DNA of 64,000 nt from Pseudochryseolinea flava (GTDB lineage Bacteria; Bacteroidota; Bacteroidia; Cytophagales; Cyclobacteriaceae), in contig NZ_QMFY01000019.1 in the NCBI RefSeq assembly GCF_003286915.1, positions 26,372 to 90,371 of the forward strand, given 5' to 3'. The translations under genes were made by a program, and so were the position numbers. Within the stretch, counting starts at the first letter, position 1, and each line of letters begins with the position of its first letter. Of this stretch, positions 17,273 through 26,295 are shown in pieces. The notes under the pieces were generated by a model. It worked only from the letters and a program-made list of their open reading frames with translations. It had not been told where the DNA came from and made no database searches.

Positions 17273-18615
17273 GCTTGAATTTTCTTAACTTTTAACGACG
17301 TGGTTTCGTGGGCTACGACTTCAATCGCTTCTCCCTTGTCGATATATTCTCCACGGCTATAGGCATCATAGAACTGTCCTTCAATTAAAACTTTCCCGCT
17401 AGGGCGCAATACAGTGTGGGCAATCCCAGTTTTTCCATTCATGGAATCAGTAATCGTGGTAGCGACGTAACCATCCTTGCTGTCTTGCGTATTGGCGAGC
17501 GCAATTTTTCTAAAATGTTTATTGTCAAGTAACTTGTTACCAACCAAAAAGAATAAGACGACCCCGCCCAATAATCCGCCCATTGATACTAATAGTGCGG
17601 CCATAAGACTTGATTCGGGAACGAAGCCGAAATCGAAAACGTCGTTGTTCACCATAATCAACACGAGTGATACCAGGACCAAAATGATTCCGCTGATTCC
17701 CGCGACACCAAAACCAGGAATCACGAAAATTTCGGCTGCGAGTAATGCAAATCCGAGGAGCAATACCAGGATCTCCCAATTGGTAGCAAGGCCATTGAGG
17801 TAGTACGGAATGAGATAGAGAAGTAGTGCGATGAGTGCGACGGCTCCAGCGAATCCTAAACCCGGCGCTTGCATTTCGAAGTAGATACCGGCGAGGATCA
17901 ACATGATCAACAATCCGCTCAGATATGGATTCAAGAAAAATGCAATAACTTTTTCGACTGTGCCGAGTTCAAATCGCGTGATGGTATAATTCGTGATTTT
18001 GTTTTTCTTTAAAATCTCTTCGATAGATTCTGCTTTTCCTTCGCAGAAACCATATTTGATAGCTTCCGATGTTGAAAACGTAATCACCTGACCAACTTTC
18101 TTAAGGCCAGGGATAGCAAAGTTTTCTTCCACCATACCTTGCGCGATTGTTGTGTCGCGATGATTTTCTTCTGCTGTAGAGCGCATCACCGATCGCATGT
18201 ACGATTGATATTTATCGATTGCCTTGATGCCTTCACCATCCACCACCGTTGCTGCACCTATGCTCGATCCGCCCGACATGTATATGCTATCGCATGCGAT
18301 AGAAATCAACGCTCCCGCAGAAGCTGCATTGGTGTTGATGTAAACCCATACAGGCTTTTCAAATTTGAGCAGCATTTGTACAATGTCAACAGCGTCCGTT
18401 ACACCACCTCCGTAGGTATTCATTTCCAATAAAACGACGTCGGCTTTTGTATTGGCAGCTTCTTCCAAGGCCAGTTTCACGTAGCGCGATGTACGGGTGT
18501 CGATTTCTGTTTTGATTTCCATGACCATCACTTTGGTTTGTGCCATCAGTGAAAAACTCAAGAACAGGAAAGAGACGATGAGGAAACTTCGTATCATTTG
18601 ATTTGTGTTATTCAT
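17269..18615 (-). CDS. NfeD-type membrane-bound serine protease (ClpP-class)
   Basis: 448 residues from the ATG at 18615 (a longer frame begins at 18645). A signal peptide is followed by a ClpP-like protease domain with NTYGGGV and the nucleophile Ser99 in NTNAASAGALIS. Four to five membrane helices follow (about 230-380). The C-terminus is an OB-fold NfeD domain with GKTGIAHTVLRPSGKVLIEG. This is the long (1510-N plus NfeD) form, linked to membrane-protein quality control with stomatin partners. No stomatin gene is adjacent here. Confidence 0.9.
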   Translation of the reverse strand: MNNTNQMIRSFLIVSFLFLSFSLMAQTKVMVMEIKTEIDTRTSRYVKLALEEAANTKADVVLLEMNTYGGGVTDAVDIVQMLLKFEKPVWVYINTNAASAGALISIACDSIYMSGGSSIGAATVVDGEGIKAIDKYQSYMRSVMRSTAEENHRDTTIAQGMVEENFAIPGLKKVGQVITFSTSEAIKYGFCEGKAESIEEILKKNKITNYTITRFELGTVEKVIAFFLNPYLSGLLIMLILAGIYFEMQAPGLGFAGAVALIALLLYLIPYYLNGLATNWEILVLLLGFALLAAEIFVIPGFGVAGISGIILVLVSLVLIMVNNDVFDFGFVPESSLMAALLVSMGGLLGGVVLFFLVGNKLLDNKHFRKIALANTQDSKDGYVATTITDSMNGKTGIAHTVLRPSGKVLIEGQFYDAYSRGEYIDKGEAIEVVAHETTSLKVKKIQA

Positions 18616-18655
18616 TCTGTTTATACCTTGCACTAAATTAACCAATTAATAGTAG

Positions 18656-19426
18656 TTGGCAGACAGGCTACAATTTAAGTTTTCGCATCGCTTTCAAGGG
18701 AATATCTGGAATATGATATCCGTTCCCCAGCGAAGAGTCCTTTTGCTTGAGATTCGCGATCAAACGACGAAGACGGTTTCTTTCAACGCATTGAATCTGG
18801 AAACGAACTCATTTTTGTGGACTAACTTGGTACTCGATGAACCGTGGTGGGTCAGTTTGGCAGGCGCCGAAGATGATACGATGTTATTTACAATTTACCT
18901 TGAGCATCAAAATCCCGACAAGAAGGGAATTTTGGCGTATGGTATTCACAAGCCTTCATTACGCTGGTGGAATAATGATTTTTCTTTGGTCACATTGAAC
19001 CGAAAAAGTCTATTGGGATATTCATTGAAAATGGGACAGAAATTAGTGTTGTTGGATTTGCAAAACGGACAGGAACTTTTGTCCGCTACAACATCCGACG
19101 CTACACCGATACCCGGACCTGTTCAATATTTGGAAGGAACTACGCATTTCAATACAGTAAAAACATTTTTAGATCGCAAACTAAATTTATCCGTCGTATC
19201 AGCGTTGGAGTATTTTGAATACGACGATAAAATATTGGTGTCGTATTATGTGACGGAAAATGGTTTGGCCAATTATTTGATAGTATTTGACACGAAGGGG
19301 ACCGTTCGTTTGCACGAAAAACTGGACGAACACCTCAAAGGAATCGGCCTGGATACTTTTTTCGTCCTTTCAGGTTGCGTAATTTTCGTAAAGAATAGAG
19401 AGGAGCTGGTAAGTTATTTTTTATGA
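18656..19426 (+). CDS. DUF4905-like protein of unknown function
   Basis: A 256-residue protein starting at TTG 18656. It is rich in beta-strand patterns with repeated W/Y-containing segments (FQGNIWNMI, NSFLWTNLVLDEPWW, KPSLRWWNND) and has no signal peptide or membrane helix. It resembles the cytophagalean DUF4905 family from memory, a tentative assignment. Its stop overlaps the start of the LysM gene (ATGA), so the two are translated together. The job may concern the cell envelope by association. Confidence 0.7.
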   Translation: MADRLQFKFSHRFQGNIWNMISVPQRRVLLLEIRDQTTKTVSFNALNLETNSFLWTNLVLDEPWWVSLAGAEDDTMLFTIYLEHQNPDKKGILAYGIHKPSLRWWNNDFSLVTLNRKSLLGYSLKMGQKLVLLDLQNGQELLSATTSDATPIPGPVQYLEGTTHFNTVKTFLDRKLNLSVVSALEYFEYDDKILVSYYVTENGLANYLIVFDTKGTVRLHEKLDEHLKGIGLDTFFVLSGCVIFVKNREELVSYFL

Positions 19427-20619
19427 TTGCAGAAATTATTTTAGCGGGTGTTTCATTTTTTCAGCCGCAGGTCCAACAGGATTCTCTGGGAATTGAAACA
19501 GTCAATGGCAAAACCTTTGTCATTCACAAGGTGAGTGAGAAGGAGACTTTGTACGGCATCTCGCGTCGATATGGCGCTACGGTTGACGCTGTGCTTGAAA
19601 ACAATCCAACGGCGGGCAGTGGTCTCGAGATTGGGCAAATATTAAAGGTACCCTATTCGAAAAAAGAAAATGCAGCTTCACAGGTTCGTTCGAACGCTAG
19701 TGTAGTCATCGCAAACAATAGCGGAGGTATTATTCACGTCGTCGCACAAAAGGAAACGATGTTCTCCATTTCGAAGGCGTACAATGTTTCTATTGATGAA
19801 ATTAAACAATGGAATAATCTTTCTGATAACAGCCTTTCCATTGGTCAAGAGCTTTCAATCAAGAAACGAAATACGCAAGGAACAGCGAGCTCCAACGTGT
19901 CGACACCAGTTATTACGCCTTCTCAGAAAGGTGTTCACGTGGTTGATACGAAGGAAACGATGTATTCTATTGCTCGTCAATACAACGTTACAGTAGACCA
20001 GATCAGAGAGTGGAACGGTATCCAGGGAAACGATTTGAAAGTGGGGCAATCCCTGATCGTTGCTAAACCTGCGGCCACTACAGCTGTTGTCGATGCGTCG
20101 AAGGGGCAAACTTCAACGGGTACCATAGCAAGTAACGCGAATGGTACCGCTACATCAACAACGCCGCCAGTAGTGTCGTCGTCAAGTAACTCATCGAGTT
20201 CAACGCCAGTTGAAAAATCTCCTGAACCACAGTCAACATCAACAAGTGCGGGTACACAAACGGCGAGCACAACGACTACGCCTGTCACCACGCGCGACCA
20301 GCCAGTTCGCGAAAAGCCGATTGTTGTAACAGAACCGATTAACAATGCCGACGAGATTTCGGAAGGTGGTTTAGCTGAATTAATCGATGGTACAGAAGGT
20401 AATCGAAAGTACCTGGCCCTTCATCGTACTGCGCCGGTAGGAAGTATTCTGAAAGTGAAGAATGAAATGAATAATCGCGAGGTGTTTGTTCGTGTTACAG
20501 GTAAACTTCCAGAGAATGCACTGACGGAGAAAGTTGTTATTAGAATTTCTAAATCTGCCTATGACAGACTCGGCGCGATTGATCCAAAATTTAGGGTTCA
20601 AGTAACATACTACAAATAA
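19423..20619 (+). CDS. LysM-repeat protein with C-terminal double-psi beta-barrel
   Basis: 398 residues. Three LysM domains lie at about 33-77, 103-147 and 171-214, each with the ETLYGISRRYG / ETMFSISKAYN / ETMYSIARQYN core. They bind peptidoglycan. A Ser/Thr/Pro-rich linker (about 215-310) leads to a RlpA-like barrel (about 315-398, with ALHRTAPVGSILKVKN and FVRVTGKLP). The very short hydrophobic N-terminus may be a signal peptide. It is placed between a DUF4905-like and an OmpA gene, implying a role in cell-wall organisation. Confidence 0.88.
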   Translation: MIAEIILAGVSFFQPQVQQDSLGIETVNGKTFVIHKVSEKETLYGISRRYGATVDAVLENNPTAGSGLEIGQILKVPYSKKENAASQVRSNASVVIANNSGGIIHVVAQKETMFSISKAYNVSIDEIKQWNNLSDNSLSIGQELSIKKRNTQGTASSNVSTPVITPSQKGVHVVDTKETMYSIARQYNVTVDQIREWNGIQGNDLKVGQSLIVAKPAATTAVVDASKGQTSTGTIASNANGTATSTTPPVVSSSSNSSSSTPVEKSPEPQSTSTSAGTQTASTTTTPVTTRDQPVREKPIVVTEPINNADEISEGGLAELIDGTEGNRKYLALHRTAPVGSILKVKNEMNNREVFVRVTGKLPENALTEKVVIRISKSAYDRLGAIDPKFRVQVTYYK

Positions 20620-21786
20620 ATGGCCGGTCGTTATTGCGTTAACCCTAAACAGTTGACCAATTACAATTCAATATTATTCAGCAAAGCAGGGGTTATACTT
20701 CTGCTTTGTTTTTTTGTATGCGTGCAGATATTATCGGCACAGAATCTCGTTCCGAATAATGGGTTCGAAGAGTTCTCGCACTGTCCAGGAAGTCATTCCC
20801 AGCATCCTGCAGAATTTCGCGCTGTTAGTTGGACGTCAGCAACGAATGGCACGCCTGATCTTTTTAATCGGTGCAGTGTTGGCGAGGCCGATGTACCGCA
20901 CAACTGGGCCGGTGTATCGGAAGCATACGAGGGCGGTGGCTATGCGGGTATTTATCTATGGACAGACTATCTGAATTATCGGGAATACCTCCAGTGTCAA
21001 CTCACATCACCCCTGATTAAAGATTCAACTTACATCATCGAATTTCACTATAGGCTCTCATCCTATTCTATGTATGCTGTCAATCAGATAGGACTTCATT
21101 TTGCGGATTCATTGGTGAAGATTAAAACTGATAAAGTAGTTCGGATTTCACCGGCAGTTCTTGTCAGGAAGGATTCTGTTCTGACGCCAAACACAGGTTT
21201 GTGGGAAAGCATTCATCACGAATACAAGGCAACAGGAGGAGAACGTTTCGTGATGATCGGAAATTTTATGGATGATTTCGAAACGAAAAGTTATCGACTG
21301 CAATTTATACCCGTGCAGCAGGTAATGCTTAAGGCAGCGTCTTACTATTATATTGATAACGTACTTGTTGAACCCAAATACACGCGTGAGAAAGCTATTG
21401 TGTCCGATCTCGCACCTGAGTTTGTAGGAGAAGATGTTGTGGTGAATAAAACTTATGTGTTAAAGAATATCAACTTTGAATTCAATAGCTACAAACTTTC
21501 TTATGCTTCTACAGAAACACTTGATCAACTTGTCTTATGGCTTGAGAAGCATCCGAAGCTACACCTTGTGTTGGGAGGTCATACTGATGATGTCGGTAGT
21601 GATCAATTCAATCTTACCTTATCCAAAAATCGTGCGCGCACCGTGGCTGGATATTTAGTAGGCCATGGAATAGACAAAACAAGGATTACACATAATGGAT
21701 TTGGTGAGCAGAGGCCATTGCTTGAGGAGACAACGGAAGTTGCAAGAAAGATTAATCGACGCGTGGAGGTGAAATTCCTGGATTAG
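20620..21786 (+). CDS. OmpA-family outer-membrane/peptidoglycan-associated protein
   Basis: 388 residues. The hydrophobic signal region (about 22-40, ILLLCFFVCVQILSAQ) is preceded by an unusually long N-terminal stretch. The middle part (about 42-265) is a lectin/jelly-roll-like region starting NLVPNNGFEEFSHCPG. The C-terminal OmpA domain (about 280-385) contains GGHTDDVGSDQFNLTLSKNRA, which binds diaminopimelate. The ATG follows the LysM stop directly, so the three genes 18656-21786 form an operon. Confidence 0.88.
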   Translation: MAGRYCVNPKQLTNYNSILFSKAGVILLLCFFVCVQILSAQNLVPNNGFEEFSHCPGSHSQHPAEFRAVSWTSATNGTPDLFNRCSVGEADVPHNWAGVSEAYEGGGYAGIYLWTDYLNYREYLQCQLTSPLIKDSTYIIEFHYRLSSYSMYAVNQIGLHFADSLVKIKTDKVVRISPAVLVRKDSVLTPNTGLWESIHHEYKATGGERFVMIGNFMDDFETKSYRLQFIPVQQVMLKAASYYYIDNVLVEPKYTREKAIVSDLAPEFVGEDVVVNKTYVLKNINFEFNSYKLSYASTETLDQLVLWLEKHPKLHLVLGGHTDDVGSDQFNLTLSKNRARTVAGYLVGHGIDKTRITHNGFGEQRPLLEETTEVARKINRRVEVKFLD

Positions 21787-21800
21787 CGATGTAAAGCACC

Positions 21801-22412
21801 TTATGGTAATTCTTCGGACACCATTTGAAAAAGCGGCTTCTTTTCTAATGTCGAATCTGGGGCAATGTCAGAAAGAAACATTTTGTTCTGCTCGAGGAAC
21901 GTGTTGTATCCGGCAACGATCGCATCATAATCGGCGCGATAGTTTCCCACTCTCTCATCTGCTAACCTGATTTCTTCTGCTAATGTTTGTAGCGTAGCGT
22001 TGTATGCAAACTCTGGCTGTGTTTCAGCTGTGCTTAGAAGTTCGGCAACCAAAGAACTCGATGCGAAATCATATTCCTCAACAGCATCTTTATTGGCAAT
22101 AGACCTTTGATCGTAACGCAACTGAACGAGATTGTCTAAACGTTCTTGAAAGTGTGAGAGATCTTCACGCTGTTCTGGATTGGAAACGGAGAGTTCATGT
22201 AGAAGGCTACGCATGGCGTTTATTTTCTTGTTATCGTCATTGATCATCACATTCCAGGCTTGCAGGATGCTATCCTGGTAGGCGAGATAAAAATCAACGA
22301 CGGAGTCTTGTTTTGTAAAGGCTGTTTCTTCGGTCCTGCGCTCTGATTGAGAGCAGCTCAGACAAAGGATGCCAAAACAAGCTACAAGTGCGCCAGAAAA
22401 AAGTGTTTTCAT
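21801..22412 (-). CDS. Lipoprotein, possibly LemA-like
   Basis: 203 residues with a lipoprotein signal (lipobox LSCS; the Cys is at about 20). The mature part is almost entirely helical with long amphipathic segments. The C-terminal YDAIVAGYNTFLEQN...EKKPLFQM recalls the end of LemA proteins (YNxxIxxFP..FExxPxFE), but similarity is weak and I would keep it as hypothetical. It is convergent with the OmpA gene and separate from the paa genes. Confidence 0.6.
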   Translation of the reverse strand: MKTLFSGALVACFGILCLSCSQSERRTEETAFTKQDSVVDFYLAYQDSILQAWNVMINDDNKKINAMRSLLHELSVSNPEQREDLSHFQERLDNLVQLRYDQRSIANKDAVEEYDFASSSLVAELLSTAETQPEFAYNATLQTLAEEIRLADERVGNYRADYDAIVAGYNTFLEQNKMFLSDIAPDSTLEKKPLFQMVSEELP

Positions 22413-22536
22413 AAGCTAAAATAAGCCAGTATCTGCGAAATACGGGTAAATGACAGAAATGTTCCTCCGGTTGGAAGGGATTTAGTAGAGATGTATGATT
22501 TGTTAACGAATAACATGAAATACGGAACAATAAACA

Positions 22537-23022
22537 TCAGATTGGTTTGAACTGTTCAAAGGCTTCTCGACAATCGAGGCAATAATGTATTGAACGGCAG
22601 AGGGTGGGGCCAAACGTGTTCTTAAGTTCTGTATGCGTGCCGTTACATCTTGGGCAAATAGCATGTTCCAGAACGTCTATATCGTCGATTAAACCTTGTG
22701 ATGGTGGCGGGGCCAGTCCAAACTTCTTTAAAGCAATCTTGCCCTTCTCAGAGATCATGTCTGAAGTCCATGGTTCTCGAAATGTCACTGATATCTTAAC
22801 GTCTTCCACGCCGTGACCTTTTAGATTCGAGGTTATTTCATCTTTCATCATATCAAGCGCGGGGCAGCCGACAAACGTTGGTGTTAACGCGATCGATACG
22901 TGGTTGCCCGCGATGTCGATGCCGCGAATAACCCCTAGATCCACTAAGGATAGCACAGGTATTTCCGGATCCTTCACGTCTTCAAGCCAGCTCAATATCA
23001 TTTCTTGTGACAAGGTCGTCAT
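22537..23022 (-). CDS. paaD: Phenylacetyl-CoA epoxidase subunit PaaD
   Basis: 161 residues. The N-terminal MIP18/DUF59-like domain has WLEDVKDPEIPVLSLVDLGV (about 12-31) and a Cys in FVGCPALDMM (about 53). The C-terminal four-Cys cluster CPRC...LC...CLDC is specific to PaaD. It is thought to help assemble the di-iron or Fe-S parts of the epoxidase. Its start overlaps the dinB-family stop by ATGA. No paaE reductase gene follows in this window. Confidence 0.92.
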   Translation of the reverse strand: MTTLSQEMILSWLEDVKDPEIPVLSLVDLGVIRGIDIAGNHVSIALTPTFVGCPALDMMKDEITSNLKGHGVEDVKISVTFREPWTSDMISEKGKIALKKFGLAPPPSQGLIDDIDVLEHAICPRCNGTHTELKNTFGPTLCRSIHYCLDCREAFEQFKPI

Positions 23023-23495
23023 GGGTATTTGATGTCAAATGCGTTAGGAATAATTTGATTTAGATGATGCTTCAAATGTTTTACGTAATCCTGTGCAAGC
23101 CATGCGAGCGTTCTTGCATGACCACCCGCAATGCATTGTCGTTCGTAATTTTCGGAAGGCATCGTTTCTAAGATGACAGATATCCGCTCATTCAAAAGTT
23201 TCCACAAGTTGATGACGTCGCTCGTCGTCATGTGTTGATATGCATTTGCGGTTACCCAAAAATCTTGTTCATAGCTAATACTTGGGTTGCTTTCATATTG
23301 TCCGCAAATAAATCGGCGCAAGTTGTTTTGTGCTGAATCAACAAGATGTCCAACGACTTCCTTCTTGCTCCATTTTTCTGGACGAGGCTTGACAGACATT
23401 TCTGCGTCGGGGATAGACGCTATCCTCGATGCATATTCGTTGATGACATGCCGAAGCTCCTTCACTGAATCTTGTACGACCACATTCATTACCAT
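23019..23495 (-). CDS. DinB/YfiT-like four-helix protein inside the paa operon
   Basis: 158 residues with the DinB_2 pattern: an N-terminal helix, then RPEKWSKKEVVGHLVDSAQNN (about 38-58) and a C-terminal HLNQI helix. His residues in HLVDSA, near 50, and in the KHLKHHLNQI segment, near 145, are candidate metal ligands. The start could be the Met at 23489, which overlaps the paaC TAA by one base. The family includes thiol-S-transferases. Coupling to paaC and paaD suggests it detoxifies or handles a paa intermediate, but that is inference. Confidence 0.85.
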   Translation of the reverse strand: MVMNVVVQDSVKELRHVINEYASRIASIPDAEMSVKPRPEKWSKKEVVGHLVDSAQNNLRRFICGQYESNPSISYEQDFWVTANAYQHMTTSDVINLWKLLNERISVILETMPSENYERQCIAGGHARTLAWLAQDYVKHLKHHLNQIIPNAFDIKYP

Positions 23496-24253
23496 TCTGC
23501 TGTTGGATCAATTTTAAATACTTCAGACATCTCGTCGAGTAGGGGTTGAAGATGCTGACTATGTTTCCCGATTCTACCGCCAAGGATAGGTGTAACGGTT
23601 TTCCAATCGGGGAGGTTTAGCTGGGTTTGCTCCAGTATTGATATTACACGTGATTGCCATTCCGCTTGCAAAGATGCTTCACCCTGAAAAAATCCAGCGT
23701 CCATAATGATGTTTTCGTTAGGCGAGGGTTCGAATATTCCGAGTGCATAGGGGAGTGCATAGTTTAAAGAGGTCTGAAGTCGGGCGATGCTCTCCGGAGT
23801 CGCGTTACCAAGTTGTTTGATCCATGTGTTAGCATGAAGCGTGTGATAACGTAATTCCCCTTTTATTTTTTTCGCGAGATCAGCCAAGGGTTCAAATGAC
23901 GAGCGTGTCAGCATATCGAATCGTAACGCTTCTGCGGTGTCGAAAAGAAAGTGTCGAATCAAACTAAAGTCATATTCACCATTGGGCAGCTCGACCAAAA
24001 CGCAGTTGTGAAATTGATCTGCATGACGCATGAAGGCGACGGTGTCGGGAGCTTGCTCACCAGCATGATGCAGCATTTGATACAATGCATAACTCTGACC
24101 AATTTTGTCTTGCGCCATCGAGGAGAAGGCAATGTCTTCTTCAAGAAGTGGTCCGAAACCCGTCCATTCCGAATTGCGATGACCAAGGATGAGTTGATCG
24201 TCAGCAATTTTATAGAGAAGTTCTTTTAATGCGATGGCTTGTTCTTCACTCAT
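23489..24253 (-). CDS. paaC: Phenylacetyl-CoA epoxidase structural subunit PaaC
   Basis: 254 residues, all-helical ferritin-like. LYKIADDQLILGHRNSEWTG (about 12-31) and DIAFSSMAQDKIGQ (about 39-52) are PaaC motifs. PaaC is the non-catalytic partner that scaffolds PaaA. The start overlaps the paaB stop (ATGA) and the stop abuts the dinB-family gene. Confidence 0.94.
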   Translation of the reverse strand: MSEEQAIALKELLYKIADDQLILGHRNSEWTGFGPLLEEDIAFSSMAQDKIGQSYALYQMLHHAGEQAPDTVAFMRHADQFHNCVLVELPNGEYDFSLIRHFLFDTAEALRFDMLTRSSFEPLADLAKKIKGELRYHTLHANTWIKQLGNATPESIARLQTSLNYALPYALGIFEPSPNENIIMDAGFFQGEASLQAEWQSRVISILEQTQLNLPDWKTVTPILGGRIGKHSQHLQPLLDEMSEVFKIDPTAEW

Positions 24254-24864
24254 AGTGCTTGGCTGTTGCGTTCGAGAAATGTTTTGAGTTTGTCGCCGCC
24301 CTTGTACGAAGCAGCGTCACGAAATTTTTTTTCGGGTAGCGTACCCCAGAGGTCTTTCTCTGATTCTTCCGTGAAGCGAATGTCTTTCGTGCGAATTGCC
24401 CAGATGTTCATGACAGGCGTTGATGTGTTGAACATCGTCTTGGCTTGTTGCATGGCGGCATCGGGTGTTGATGCTTTTACGGTTCCAATGTGAACGTGTT
24501 GTTTGCCACGCTTTAACAGATGGTAAATTTCAAAGGTGTCTTCAGAAATTGAGTGTTGCTCCTGTTTTTGTTCCAGTAAGTCGTACGCATTTGTAGTTCC
24601 TTCCGCAAGGGGAGATACAAACACGGAACGCGTATCTACGACATATAAGGAAGTGCATGTGAAGCGACGCGTGAATGCTTCTTTCGCCAGCACGTATGCC
24701 ATTTCAAGCTCAGGTGCATGAACGATGCCTTCATGTTGAAACGGTTTTCCTTCTTTCGGTTGAACGAAAACTTCGAACGTTCCAAATTGATCCAAAGGTG
24801 CTTTCGGAACAATATCTTTCGGTGTTTCCGGCAGTCTATTTACACGTGGGTCGAGCGATTTCAC
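24250..24864 (-). CDS. paaB: Phenylacetyl-CoA epoxidase subunit PaaB, double-length form
   Basis: 204 residues, about twice the length of E. coli PaaB. Residues 27-90 match the usual PaaB fold (FGTFEVFVQPKEGKPFQHEG ... AYVLAKEAFTRRFTCTSLYV). Residues 109-185 look like a second, diverged copy (DTFEIYHLLKRGKQHVHIGT ... AAMQQAKTMF ... NIWAIRTKDI). In known complexes PaaB bridges PaaAC dimers. A tandem copy in one chain could replace a PaaB dimer. Confidence 0.9.
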   Translation of the reverse strand: MKSLDPRVNRLPETPKDIVPKAPLDQFGTFEVFVQPKEGKPFQHEGIVHAPELEMAYVLAKEAFTRRFTCTSLYVVDTRSVFVSPLAEGTTNAYDLLEQKQEQHSISEDTFEIYHLLKRGKQHVHIGTVKASTPDAAMQQAKTMFNTSTPVMNIWAIRTKDIRFTEESEKDLWGTLPEKKFRDAASYKGGDKLKTFLERNSQAL

Positions 24865-24878
24865 AAGCTGAAAATTTA

Positions 24879-24908
24879 TTGCAGAAATTTTATATCCTAT
24901 TATCTTTA
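24879..24908 (+). promoter_or_regulatory. Candidate promoter for the opposite-strand small gene in the paa locus
   Basis: TTG at 24879-24881, a 19-base gap and TATCTTTA at 24901-24908 (seven of eight positions of TAnnTTTG count as fitting). It points at the gene starting at 24952 and away from paaB. Confidence 0.55.
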
Positions 24909-24951
24909 AACTAAATCGTTGTTTGTCATGTTCCTAAATTATTCCACCATT

Positions 24952-25197
24952 ATGAAGTACCTGGATTTTCTTTGGGCTTTGGATATTCTTCATCGGTATT
25001 GTCCGAAGTACCACTCGAATGAAATTTTTATGTTGGCGGATGATATTTTACAGTGGATCAACAATGAGCTTCCGGAGGATAGTAGTAAACTGTTGTATTT
25101 GAAAAGCTGTTTTGATTCTCCTCGTGAAGCGATGATGGCGTTATGGAAAGAGATCATGTTGTTTGCTGATTCACTTGGCCCGTTGCGTAGGAACTAG
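24952..25197 (+). CDS. Small protein of unknown function, opposite strand inside the paa locus
   Basis: 81 residues from the ATG at 24952 (an earlier ATG at 24919 would add 11). The sequence has protein-like composition: MKYLDFLWALDILHRYCPKY, then EIFMLADDILQWINNELPED, and a third segment SPREAMMALWKEIMLFADSL, giving three amphipathic helices and no signal peptide. I do not recognise the family. It fills the 333-base gap between paaB and paaA, and its stop codon directly abuts the convergent paaA stop. A promoter-like sequence precedes it. Confidence 0.65.
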   Translation: MKYLDFLWALDILHRYCPKYHSNEIFMLADDILQWINNELPEDSSKLLYLKSCFDSPREAMMALWKEIMLFADSLGPLRRN

Positions 25198-26184
25198 CTA
25201 AGCAAGCGGCATAACATAAGAAGCCTTTGGAGAACGCAATGCTTCGCGTACCCATTTGCCACGCTCTTCAGCGATACGTCGTACAGCAAGGCGTTCTTCG
25301 TTACAAGGACCACCGCCATTGATTACGCGTTTGAATTCTTCCCAGTCAGGCTCGGTATAATCCCAACGACCAGTGTCTGTATTTTTCTTTAACGCCGGAT
25401 CAGGAATGGTAAAGCCAAGTTCCCAAATTTTAGGGACGTACATATCCAGGAATTGATTTCTTGTATCGTCGTTGGTTGCCATTTTTACTTTCCAATTCAT
25501 GAGCACTTGCGTGTGTGCTGAGATTTTATCCGCAGGTCCGAAGAAATGCATCATTGGTGCCCACCACCGATTGATTGCCTCTTGGAACATGTCGCGTTGC
25601 TTTTGCGTGCCCGTAGCAAGAAAGATGACGCAATGATGGCCATATTTCAAATGAAAAGATTCTTCGGCGCAAATCCGATCCAACGCTCTACAGTAAGGAC
25701 CGTAGCTTCCTTTGGCGTTGGCGAGTTGGTTTACAATGGCACCAGCATCTACCAGCCAGGAGATGAAACACGCATCGGCCCAAGTGAATGCGGGATAGTT
25801 GAATATGTTTGAATATTTTGATTTACCTGTTATCAGGTCGTGAATCATTTCTTCACGCGTTTTACCTAGCGTTTCGGCCGCGCTATAGAGGAGTTGCGCG
25901 TGACCCACCTCATCTTGGACTTTGGCCATGAGCGCGAGCTTTCGTTTAAATCCAGGGGCTCTGGTAATCCAAGTCCCTTCGGGCAATGCACCAATAATTT
26001 CGCTGTGCGCATGTTGTTCGATCATGCGAATAAGTTGCTTGCGATAGAGTGCGGGCATCCAATCGGCAGGTTCAATTTTTTCGCCACGCGCAATTCGTGC
26101 TTCAAACTCAGCAAGCTTGATGGGATCTTCCTGGGCAAGACTGTCGGTCTTGATTCCTTCGAATGTATTTCCTCCGCCGTACAT
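25198..26184 (-). CDS. paaA: Phenylacetyl-CoA epoxidase catalytic subunit PaaA
   Basis: 328 residues. It is the di-iron oxygenase subunit that epoxidises phenylacetyl-CoA. The ferritin-like ligand motifs [13 protein letters not shown] (about 89-101) and [14 protein letters not shown] (about 170-183) are intact, and the C-terminal [20 protein letters not shown] is typical. It is the first gene of the locus after the TetR regulator, but it is separated from paaB by a gene on the other strand. PaaBCD may therefore depend on read-through or on a separate promoter. Confidence 0.95.
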   Translation of the reverse strand: MYGGGNTFEGIKTDSLAQEDPIKLAEFEARIARGEKIEPADWMPALYRKQLIRMIEQHAHSEIIGALPEGTWITRAPGFKRKLALMAKVQDEVGHAQLLYSAAETLGKTREEMIHDLITGKSKYSNIFNYPAFTWADACFISWLVDAGAIVNQLANAKGSYGPYCRALDRICAEESFHLKYGHHCVIFLATGTQKQRDMFQEAINRWWAPMMHFFGPADKISAHTQVLMNWKVKMATNDDTRNQFLDMYVPKIWELGFTIPDPALKKNTDTGRWDYTEPDWEEFKRVINGGGPCNEERLAVRRIAEERGKWVREALRSPKASYVMPLA

Positions 26185-26221
26185 AATCGTGATTTTAGGA
26201 TTGGAAAAAGGATTCCAATCA

Positions 26222-26265
26222 CTGATTAATCAGCGATTTTACGACATAAAAAATTGTGAACCAAA
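26222..26265 (-). promoter_or_regulatory. Candidate paaA promoter with operator palindrome
   Basis: On the minus strand TTTG (26262-26265), a 20-base gap and a weak TAAAATCG box (26234-26241) are followed at once by the perfect palindrome CTGATTAATCAG (26222-26233), where the transcript would start. Further down, GATTGGA / TCCAATC pair across 26198-26220. The placement fits a TetR-type operator. Confidence 0.45.
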
Positions 26266-26295
26266 CGATTGTTAGCCAATCTGGACTTGAAAACG

